Assembly (NCBI GenBank): GCA_000226015.1
Contig: JH153812.1
Coordinates: 3,431 to 36,708, forward strand
Direction: 5' to 3'
Source of the DNA: Mnemiopsis leidyi
Taxonomy: Eukaryota > Ctenophora > Tentaculata > Lobata > Bolinopsidae
DNA: 33,278 bases
Both the position numbers and the translations under genes were made by a program. Numbering within the stretch: the stretch's first letter is position 1; the number at the start of each line of letters is the position of its first letter. The notes beneath the pieces are model-generated. The model was not told the origin of the DNA. It made no database searches and saw only the letters and a list, made by a program, of their open reading frames with translations. Positions 13,201 to 25,200 of the stretch are shown piece by piece.

Positions 13201-16200
13201 CGGGTTAAACTCGAACAAGAAGAGTTGAGCTATTTATGCAGACTGAATAGCAAGAAAAAAGGTCAACAGTAAAAAGAAAAAAACAATACAAGGAGGGTTG
13301 AACCGTCCAAATTGAAGTTCGGCACAAAGCAAAGCAAGATTTGCAAGAAAAATAATTCTCTTAAACAGAATTTCACATTTTGTTCACTAAAACACTAAAT
13401 TCCGTCTTGGAAAGAAAGGACTTTCACACCCAGACGATAAATTTCACGTGCATACACACACATAAATTAGGGACAAGAGGATTATTTCTTAGTTAATTAG
13501 GATGACAACTTTACAGAGTTAATAGAGTAGTTAGGTGGTGAATGGAGAACTTGAAGCTAATTAACGGTAATCAGACAGGGCGATTAATGGTTCAGCTTTT
13601 GGTAAACGACTGGTAGAAGGAATGTGTCACGCTAAAACAACAAGCAATCAGCTATGTGTAAAGTGTAAACCAGCGATCAGCCATGGTTAACCACAACTAG
13701 AGAGTATAAACGAAGACTGTGGAACTCTGTGCGTGTGATGGGATGGGATATAAAGTGTTGAAAATAAAGATACAATGTACAGGTCATACATAAGTGTGTA
13801 GTATATAGTCAAGTTTATAGTTATCCCATCAATAGGGCGTGTACTGGGGTTAGGTAGTACTGTGGAATTAAGTAGTGCTTAGTAGAATTGTTTAAATTTA
13901 TGTTGATGCACAGGTAGATTGTGACAAATAAAAATAAAGCAATTAGCAAATAGGGTGAGATCTTAAAGTAAACAATACACATATAAACGCTAATAAACTT
14001 CTAGAAACAATACGCATATAAACGTGTAGTAAACTTCTACAAACAAAACAATACACATATAAACGTGTTACATACAAACTTCGACAAACAATACAATATA
14101 TACAATGCGGAATGCATAGTACACACACATACACGTCAGTTCAGTAAAGACAGAATACATACAATTCAACTAATCGTGAATGTCAGGGAGCAGCGAGGCA
14201 GCAGATTTCTGGGAAATCTGAAGCCCTAAATTTGGAGGGTGAAGCACGAAGTTCACCCAACGGGTGATTGCTAAAACTTGAGCTTTGTCAGGCGATAAGA
14301 ACTGGAACAACTGTTGAAGTAAGACGTGAAATTAAAGACGTGATAGGAAATTGCACAAATTTGCAAAACGACGCTGGTAGCATACCCGCAGGATTAAGTT
14401 TTTAGAAGAGTTAACTTAGATCAACGAAACGCTTTGGCAACGACCAGAAATTCAATATTCTTAGAAAGATTATAAATAGGAACGAAAAAGGCGCGCAAAA
14501 AAGACATAAAAAAGCCAAATAGGAGAAAACGAAGAAGTTAGCCACGAAAATCGAATTACATGAATTATTTACACACGCGCCAGTGCACTTTAAATTATGT
14601 TTAATATGCAAACTGTCGGAATGATCGCAGTCTACCTTACACATATGCATAATATCATGGTTATAAATACTGATAACTGCCTACAAATACAGGTTTTATG
14701 ATATATGGGGCTTGTTGTTTTCTGCGTTTTCTAGGCGGTAAAGTTCCGGTAAAACGTGACCTGCAATGTTGGGGCGGTAAGGATTGGATACCACGTACGG
14801 GTAAATAAGAAACAAGGCGGGTGATTATTGCACGGTTATATCGGTCAAGACTGTTTTTTTGCACAAAAAAACCTTAAGTAAGTCATGTCAGGAATGTCGG
14901 TCGTCTTGTTATAAAGTAGAATGGAAAGTAAGGAATTGAGAAGTTTGAAGCGGTCTTCAGTCAAACAGGAACTTATCTACCAACAAAGTTTATAAAATTC
15001 CTAAATAGTCCCGGGCAGAAAAAGGCGGAAAAGATAAGGAAATTGGCCGGAAACTGATCGTTTTAAGACAAATCTGCGAAAACAAAACCAGGAAATGTGA
15101 AGAACTTGTCCGCGTCGATAATATATATAGTATTTTAGCAGATATTTGCGAGCAAAGCGATTGATTCATATGAAAGTCAATTATACAGCCGTGCAGAACC
15201 GAGCTGCGATAAGCTGGTTTAGGGTGTTCGGTTTCAGGGCTAAAATTGGGACATCAGCCACGTGTCTTGTAGCCTATAATTTGCGTTATGGGTTTTTAAC
15301 GAGGGCAATAACGTTTTTTAACGTGGGTTTTGCACGTAAAGACGGGATTTTAATAGAACGGAGTGTTTAATTTTGGTCGATAAGACACATAATGAGCTAG
15401 GAGTGGGTGATTGAAACCCTCTGTGTACTGAAGAGAGTACATATCAACTAGAACTTGACGAGATATTTGTCAATGCATGCTATATTTAGTGATCGTGTCA
15501 TGCACCACAACGCAACGTAAAGATATAGCGCTAGCGAGGAGAAGAAGGAGCACAAAGTTAATCTGAGTAGGCTCCGAATCGCAGCGTTTGATTGATACCC
15601 ATAATTTCTATAAATAGATTGTAACGCTGCACCTAAATAGGCTTAGGTTTTAATGGAAAATCTAATCTTTTCTGGAAGTAATATATAAGTTTAAGAGCCA
15701 AGAAATGTAGGACAGCAGAAAAGGTCTTTAAATAGCTCAAAAAAGGGAGAACAGATAAAAAGCAAGATTCTACTTTTAATGACCTTTTTCAAACACTTTT
15801 TGTTAGAAACGGTCTTATTAGTGCCGGTGGGCGTGATAAGAATCTGCAACCTGCGAGGTTGCTAATTCGATAGCATAATATGCAGCCACTTTGAGATATT
15901 CAGGGTCTTTTCCAGCTTGAATCGTGCAGAGATTTAACAATCTTGCAGGGTAACCAGAGAAGGGAAAATTAAGTATAGAAAAAAGTCACTGCAGCCAGAA
16001 CAAAAACAGTCACTACAGTCATAATAGATTATAACAATTCCGCCAATACTAAGTGCGACAACTAAGACAAGTGAGCGACTAAAATACGAGATTGAAAATA
16101 AGGAAAATATAGGAAATGTGAAAAATAGAAAATGTGTAAAAATGATACGATAAACATTAAACAAGTTCAAGTGTGCTTGGTTAGGATTTACATTGCACTA

Positions 16201-19200
16201 GGAAACTACACTCAGCGTGTTTGTTTATAGCATGAGATATAAACTACGCTCAGCGTGTTTGTTTCTAACATTCAAGATATAGTTGTAGTAGTAGTTTTAG
16301 CAGTAGCTCACAACTCTAACTAGCGCGTCGCCTCAAAGAAAACCTCTGACATCGCCGCATAACAAAAACAACAACAACAACAACAACAACAGCAACAACA
16401 ACAACAGAAGTAAGGAAGGTATGTAGAAGAGGGCGGTAGCGGCCATGTGGTAGCGACTATAAAAACTGAGTAGATCAGAATAATCAAGGACGGAATAAAC
16501 AACGACGGAATTAAGCTAGGAATTCCGGTATATTGGCCTCAGGCCTGTGGTTATGACGAGACGTAACACGAAGGAACTACGTGAGGATACGTTAATGAGC
16601 TTGTAGTGGTACTATAATGGGTTAGAGAGACAATAGTTTCGAACTTACAATGAGAGGGTTATTAAAGTTAAAGTGCAGAACCGCCCACCAACGAGCAAAC
16701 AAAGAAACAAAGAAACATACAAACAAACAAACAAACAAACGAACGACTAACTAACTCAAATTATGTATGAAGACAACAAAAATAAGGGAAATAACGGGTT
16801 TGAATGTAACAAATTTAACCGATAAGCGTCTTATAATCAATGACCACTAAACAGAAACAATCTCTAGCAAAATATGTTGCAGGGCGGTGCAAAGCACTGC
16901 AGGGAATCATGTCACAAGATGATAGCGCAAGTCGGGCCGCACAATTTTGCAGTCGCGTACCGCAATAATTGTCAGGTATTTCATGTCAGGGTGCATTTCA
17001 CAATAATTCGACGGATTATGAGTTATAGAATCGGTTTGACCGCTTTGTCTAACTAAAATTAGCGGGTATGTTTACTAATAAAAAAGGTGCAAATTTTAGA
17101 ATACCGCTTTGAAATATGAAGCAACCAATACGAAACATGACATGAAAATAGTAAGTTGGTGAAGGAGAATTTAATACGGGGACTATTAGAAAGCAAGTCA
17201 GAAAGATGGGGTAATTAATTGGGTAATCACCATGGCGACAGATTAAATAGTGACAGACTTAAATCTGAGTAATGTCTTATCTCTTACTCTGTCAAGCAAG
17301 GTGATACTAGAAGTTTAAGTCGTGAGGATGAGATCGTAGATCGTACAAAAACAGGTTACCTAGTTACTAAGCGGTTTGCAGTGCACTATCTAGATCCTGG
17401 TTATTAAGTTTAAATCAAGTCACTAATCTGCACTTGCACTGGTTACTACGATAATACTAGTTTACTACTAGTTTACTAAGTAACTACTCAGTTACTTAGC
17501 GACTACCTGGTAACTAAGAAACAAAAAGTAACAACAAACTCTAACAACAGATGATGACAGTTAACTACCCTTCTTTCCACAACCCGCTAAAACAACGTAG
17601 TGGGTGGTATGAGGCTATTAAATACAGCAGTGCCTCCACTACGCAATGTTGTGCAACATTGCAGTGCCCTGTTACATACAGCAGCTATTACTGGTGCAGG
17701 TCCTATTACTGGTGGTGCAGCATTATTGCAATAACGGACGGTATTAAGGAGAGGGGTGGGTTTAAATGGTGCTCTGTGATGGTTAATTTGTACAGGCACG
17801 GTTTTTAAGTCGGGTTGAGAAAGTGAGACGTGAACTTCTGAAAAAACTGGAAAAATAGACTTTTAACCACCCTTTTCAACGGTAAAGTAGATCGTTCGAC
17901 ATGGTGAAGTATGACGTAAGCTACCTCCCCCTCCCCGCATCAATACAACAAGGATTAAACGTACGTTTAACAGGTTTGTTTGTAGAAATCGTGCGTCAAA
18001 ACAGAACCACGTACTGGGCGTGAAGTCACGTGACTATAATGGGGACTACAAGGGGGTTGTTTGGGTGGGGCGAACATGAACATTGGGGAGGGGGCGGATA
18101 TTGTAATTGTAATTAAAACATTTTGCATCACAATATAATTTCAAGACTAAGTAATTCATCAATATAAAGAAGCTGCTCATGTGATGCAGGGCGCATCCAG
18201 TAAGAAATACATCATTTTGATAGGGCACCCAACTAAAGCCAAATTTACAGAATATTGATAATCATATTGGGGAGGGGGCGGACATGAATATTGGGTAGGG
18301 GGCAGACACTAGGGCTTAACATTTGGGCTGGGTGGGGACTGTGTAGCTGTTGTTCAGGGTGGTACAGGGTTTGTTGTTTTAGGGATTAATGAGATAAATT
18401 AAGTGGAATGAAAGGACCAGAAGGCATATAATACAAAAATTTCAATTAAGAAAAGAATCAAGATAATATGGAATGGAAGAAATAAAACAAGTTTCACAAC
18501 GTTATAATTGATCAGATAGCAGGCGCACCTTGAGCTATAATATCGGACAGCTTCTCATATTCTAGTAATCAGACTAATCTAGCACATTCAAGTTGCACAA
18601 TTCTGCACTGATTAAAATCTGTATTTATGTAGGGAAATACCGTAGAGTAATTGGGGCGTGCCTGTATTTAGATAGGGAAAAACTGTAGGGTTATTTGGGC
18701 GTGTCTGTATTCATGTAGGGAAATACTGTAGGTTTATTTGGGCGTGCGTGTATGCTTAACAGTTGTAACCTAAAAAGATTGCATAATAAGTCCCACATCA
18801 ATTCTGTATTTTGAAGGTTTTTTCATTGCAACCAACAGTTGCTCCCTAAATTATAGACACAATGATCATGAAAGGGACTAGCATAGCTATAGTTAATTCA
18901 ACTAAAACCGCATTACCGCTTTACTCTCCTTCACAATTTCAACCTTAATACTAAACTACAAATTTAATTAACTAAAACTAAACATTGATTACAACCGCAA
19001 GAATAGTAGTCAATATACACAAGCTAACCTATTTCTGTAACATAATAACAATGCTCCAACTGTTAACTCACTGTAGTTGACACTCCTTTCCAAGAGTTAT
19101 GTACAATAATACACGGACCAGGCTACACGGAATATATAGTGGAAATTACAGAGAATGTAAACTTAAGTAACAACTAATAACTATCGCTAGTCAATTAATC

Positions 19201-22200
19201 AGAGGAAATTGATTAACTAATTAGTAACTAATTACACCGTGAGGTGTGTGACAGTGAGACATTGAGTGCGTGTGAGGAGGCTGTAGTGCAGGACAAGCTC
19301 GGGAACGAATAAGAATTACAAAATAAAGGGTGGAGTTAGTTGAGTGAGCGTAGCAGGTGCAGTAAAGGGATGTTATAGTGACGTCACAAACTTAGATCTC
19401 AACAATCTAGAAGGGGGGCCGGGGGGGGCCGGGGGGTAGAGTACCATATGCACAGACAGCACGGGGCAGAGGGAGCAGAGATAACAGCAAGATGATAAGA
19501 AAGAGGTAGGATTTTCAGTCGACTTTCTGAAGACTGTTCAGTTAAGTGGTTAGATAAAGATCACACGACGGATTGTAACGTCTACGCGCAACCACAGTAT
19601 TTACTAGCCGTGCTCATGGAGAGGATATGAGTGGATGAACAGCATATTGACAGAGACAAGACACTCCTTTATCACGTCAACTAAGTATATCAACTAAGTA
19701 TATCTAATATATCCAGTCTTCTAATAATCAACAAGAACTACCCCAGCCCAACTCCAATCCCAGCCACAGGTTTACTAAGTATTATCCATCTTATCAATAA
19801 TCACATTTTCTAGGTCTAGTCAGCAAGAGCAACCCGCCCTGCCCCCTAGATGTTAACCAATACCCCTCAATGTTGTAAACACACCCCCCCCCCCCTTAAC
19901 TTGTCACAACAATGATCAACACTCAACGCTATACCAGATGTTCGAGCTAGAACGTGTGAGAAAGAAAGAAGGCTAATCCTCTCAAAGAATATTCATCAGA
20001 TTGAACTTTAACTAAACTCAGTAGAGATATCTAACTTTCTAGACTGTAGAGACAAACTGCACTAAAGCTTTATTGTCTAACTTGTTTATTATAGAGCGTA
20101 GTTGATCTATTCAAGTAGTAATGAGACTGCTGGTAATTAGATGCTAAACAGTCAGGCTTTTCATAGGGTTTTATCTTTTGATCGGGAATTTACAAGACGA
20201 TGAAAAGGCATTAGAATTGTATTAGGGCGGGCAGGACAATTCAAATAGCGAAGAGACATAAACTCTAACGAGTTCAACGTAATGCTGCAGAAGGCAAATA
20301 AAAATGGAGAGATTAGAGATAACGTAATGGTAAAATCGATAAGATTCTTTTTCGACAAGTACTAGAAAACCACGCAAGGAATGTGGATTCTACAACCACA
20401 AAAAAGCAAAACACGATAAGTGGGAAAACACAGTATCACAACTAAAGCAATTAGCATCAGCAAGCATCTATTTGTGGCAAACACAAAGTCGGTGACGCAA
20501 AATGACGCAACTCTACAAATCTTGATAAGCAACACAGTTAAAAGTCCCTGGGGTCGTTACAACTTCTACTGAATTATGGTATTGTACGCTGCAATGACGT
20601 CGAGAAACTGCTTGGAGGTCACGAACTTGGCAGTGAGATATGTGACAATGTGAGCTGATGGCAGTGAGTCTGGGATAAGTAAGTGATGTGCTGGGGGTCA
20701 CAGTTCTAAATCTTATTATACGTAAGTGAAGATTTGATCTGAAATCTGACAGTTTTACAAGGTAATCTAAGTTGGGTAATGGGTTTATACTGCATTGGTC
20801 AGTGTCACATTGAGGTTGATGAGTGTAAATGAATAGTTGATCGCCAGTCACCGCCGTGACTTGACGGATTGTTTATAACGATAATACAAATAATTTACAG
20901 ATTTATAAACATTCGCGTTTTGAGACATGCTCAAGTACAGGAATTGCAATAGGGATTGGGACCCATTCTAATCACTTTAACATACGCCCCCCAGTTACTT
21001 ATATTTATCAAGTGTACTAAATACTTGAAATTAAAATAGTTTAATTTTATTACAAACCATCGCCGTTAGGAATTTCAATGGTAAGCCTCTCAGCTGCTTT
21101 CTCCACGACTCCATTCACTTTCGCCTCCTTGGTCTCCTCAACGGGCTTCACAACCTCTACAGGCTTTATTTCTTCGGCAGGCTTTACTTCTTCAGCAGGC
21201 TTTTCTTTCACTTCCTTTACCTCCTCCTCCTTCGTATCTTCTTTTACCGCCTCTTTGCGACTGCTGTTGTCTATAATGATAGCTTCACCTGCAATAAGAA
21301 TAACATACTTTAGAAATAGATGCCACGTTAGTTAACACATATGTTGTTGATGTAAAAAAGAAGATTTAAGTTTATCGAAGTGCCTGCACCTGGATGGGTA
21401 GTTCACTTCATGTCTATTAATAGCTGCCTCATGGGTTGAACTCGAATATCTTTATTTAAGCAATAATACAAGCGAGTCAGCGGCAGTAAAACCCACTCCT
21501 TCCTCATCCTGGCATTAATAATACCTTCCCACATTCTTATAGCCTGGACTTTATCAACCACCTCTACTATATTCTTATAGCCTGGACTTTATCAACCATC
21601 TCTACTATATTCTTATAGCCTGGACTTCATCAACCATCTCTACTATATTCTTATAGCCTGGACTTCATCAACCATCTCTACTATATTCTTATAGCCTGGA
21701 CTTCATCAACCATCTCTACTATATTCTTATACGCCTGGANNNNNNNNNNNNNNNNNNNNNNNNNNNNNNNNNNNNNNNNNNNNNNNNNNNNNNNNNNNNN
21801 NNNNNNNNNNNNNNNNNNNNNNNNNNNNNNNNNNNNNNNNNNNNNNNNNNNNNNNNNNNNNNNNNNTATTCTTATAGCCTGGACTTCATCAACCATCTCT
21901 ACTATATTCTTATAGCCTGGACTTCATCAACCATCTCTACTATATTCTTATAGCCTGGACTTCATCAACCATCTCTACTATATTCTTATAGCCTGGACTT
22001 CATCAACCATCTCTACTGAACGACGCCTTCTCGCCTACTTAACTTATTGGACGAGCTACTGAGAGAAGGTTCGCCTCCACGGGCCACACATTAAAACATT
22101 TGAAATATTCATTAGAAACCTAGTGAAGGACGTCTGATAACCTGACACCGAACCCTCTACGGTATAATCGTCTCCTCTCAGCAGTTTTACTTGACCATCA

Positions 22201-25200
22201 ACAGCAATATCATAAAGGATACTCTAATATTGAGTATTGTTGGGTTGGAGGTAAGATGGAAAACTTGAGATTTTTTGTGTTACCGCACAAAATCTGTAGT
22301 TGAACGCACGTGCATTTGCTCTTATTTAGTTTGGTAAAGCCATGCAGCTTATTCCGGGGAAGAAATGTTGACTGCTCAATCTGACACCAAATTTTCGCAT
22401 CATATAATTGAACAGTGATGTTTGAGCCTTGTGAGTTTGAGGTATGAGCGTACTATGGCATTAAATAATCCGAATAACTTGAACATGGGGGAAAGCCGCC
22501 AATAAAAACACAAATCATTTCACCCACCGTCCAACTTCTTGTCGCCAATAGAAGCAATGCTACTGAGATCGGTCTTAACTTGCTCCTCCTTTTTGGCGGG
22601 AACTTCAACCTCCTTGGTTGTCCCCTCCACTTTAAGGGGAGACGTAAATGTAGGCTGAGCTGGGACTTTACCGACCGGGGGTGTCTGACTCAGCTTCTTG
22701 AGAGAGGGTGTGGTTTGTACACTCATCTCTACACCTGAGTAAGAGATTTTACACTACACAGTAATTATCTAATTGAGCGGTAATCTGAAAATTTAATGGT
22801 TTAAGATAGAAAAGAAGGGCCAGGATTGTTCCAGGTTCTTGACAGGACGTAGAATATGGAAATTCTTCCTACCTTGTTTTTCAGGAGTCTTCTCATCAGA
22901 TTGAGAGTTTGTCCTCGGCAATATCGACTTAGGAGTGATGCTCTTAGCGGGCTGTTCCTGCGGTACTGCCGGTTTAGCCGGAGACGGAGTTGTCACCGCC
23001 GGTTTGGCGGGGGACGGCGTTGTCACCGCCGGTTTCTTGATCTCGACGGGGGTAGGAGTACGCTGTTCCAACTTGGCGCCGGTGGCTAGGGGCCTCCCCT
23101 GTGGGGCGGGGTGAGGCGTGATGCCTTTCTGGACTTGTTGGTGGACTTGCTCCTTGAAGATGTTCCTTCGTTCCTTGTTCTGGATCGTATCAGTAGGCTC
23201 AGTGGCAGGAGCCGACGCGGGCTGAGCTGCTAACTGTGGGGGACATTGGGTTTACTTTTGATTAAATATTAAATGTCATGGGATTCGGGGAGCCTTAACT
23301 TTAGATTAAGGAAACTTATAATTAATATCAAATTATAGAATTTTGATTAACAATAAACTCAATTTGTACATAGACGATAAAGTTAATTGAGACACTTCAA
23401 GTTTTTACTAACCGTGGCAAGATCCACTTCCTTGTTGCTGTTAGGATCCTTTATAACAATACCGGGCCTCTTCGGCTTGGGTTGGTGGGGTGTGGGTTGC
23501 TGTATTTGTGGTGGAGGTTGCTGGAGGGGTTGGGGTTGCTGCTGTGGTGGTGGTTGCGGTGCTTGTTGTGGTTGCTGCTGGTGGATGGGGGGTGTCGTCG
23601 AGGAGTGAGCCGAGTGTTGCGTCATCTGAAAGAGAGGCAGGGGTAGAATATTGGTACAATACTTGCAGGGATACACTACACATCTACTCTGCACTTCCGG
23701 GGGTTAGTTCAAATAACATTCTTTAAATAATGAAAAATACGAGTGAAATATCTTTACACTTTTACGGACTTGTAAGTTTTATACAGCGACCATAAACGAA
23801 CAATTTTCCAGTTTCTGAGCTGGCAAGATCAACAGAGATCCGTCAAAACTCTTAGTTTTTGAGAGCTCAAGGAGACAAGAGGATTAAAATAGTTCACATA
23901 AAAGTTAAACATTTACAATTAGACTTGTGAACATGTGGACAAGCAAAAACTTTTTATGATTCAAAATGACAGGCCAGCTGTACAAACTTTTACAAATAAA
24001 AGTAAATAAATGTAAAAGTCAAAATCCTAAATGACGTAAGTACATTTAACACACAAATAAAAAAACGAAAATTGTGAAAGTTATCCTATCTTTTGACGAC
24101 ACTAATTGGTTTGAGACTGAGAGAAACACTGTCCAAAACCTTAGCAGTCTCTAAAGCTAGTCTCCACGCAGCTGCTTTAGATGAGTTATCATCATAAATA
24201 TTGGTTCTGTCATCTGATTGTAGACCACATTGTGGTTCTTCATCTAGTGTTAAATCTGATAAACTGTTGTTGAAGTCAAATGTATTTGATTCTAAATCTG
24301 ATAGATTACAGTTATTGTAGTCATAAGTATCTGATCCCAAGCTTGCTCGACCAAGAGTAGCAACTTTAGAAAACAACTCTGATAACCTTCTTGAGATGAT
24401 GGTCACAATGAGATCTGTATCAGGATGAGAACCCAGTTCAAACTTGATCTTATCCTCAGCAGATAGAGAAAAACTAGATAATATCTCCGCACAAAACCTC
24501 TCGGTTTGTCCAGCCCCAGGAACTACTACGCCGCTCTTGAAAACGTTTCGTAGTCGAGACAGATACGTTTTATATCGTTTTTCTGAACCGTTCCTCACAG
24601 GCCTTCTCAAAATTATCGTGTAGGATGGACACTGGAGAGATTTCACCACGGTCATACCCTCTTTCCATTCCTGGAATTCCAGAGAAACAAGATCGTTTGG
24701 TGTAGCGAACTCGACAGACGGGATCAGATCAACCCTTGCATTCTCTGAAATATCCTCCAAAACTTCGTAACTTAGCCCAGAAACACAACAAACTCCCGTG
24801 TTTATAAAATCTAGTCTACAAATCCCAGACGTCAGTACAACCTCTACCCCCAATCTGTTGAGTAATACCCTCACTTTCTCCTCCCAACTCCGATCCTGGA
24901 ACCCTTGTTTCTGATCTCTCCCTCCTCCCACTCCTGCCGTCCTAACTTCTGCTTCCTTGACGATACCCTTGTAACCTAGGTTACCAGAACACGGTGCTAT
25001 ATCTCCTGCTATCATCAGGACTTTCTTTACACCGCACAAAATATCAGAATACGTGTCTGTCATGTGACTTGAAGTTTTGATCACGTGACCAGAAACTAGA
25101 ACAGAAGGTAAGGTACTCTTTTCAAACAAAACAGTTACATGTCGTGATAGACTTTCTGATAGTGAGTTATAGTTGGTGATACTGGAGGGAGGAGAAGAGA

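Larger units (their letters stand above)
12209..21057. other. 8.8 kb intron 8 of eIF4G
   Basis: Exons 8 and 9 join in phase across it, so no exon is missing. I see several repeats (listed separately), poly-G and poly-C runs, and no coding frame with splice sites or family resemblance. Frames of 60-110 codons here have repeat-like or transmembrane-like composition typical of AT-rich noise. Cassette exons or RNA genes cannot be excluded. Confidence 0.7.

Noticed and set aside
16320..16502. Cys-run minus-strand frame
   Set aside because: Reverse reading of an (AAC)n microsatellite.
20513..20851. 112-codon minus-strand frame in the long intron
   Set aside because: No recognisable motif, no supporting splice sites, and exons 8 and 9 join in phase without it.
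23387..23726. Gly/Cys/Val-rich plus-strand frames
   Set aside because: Antisense of the Gln/Pro tract in eIF4G exon 5.
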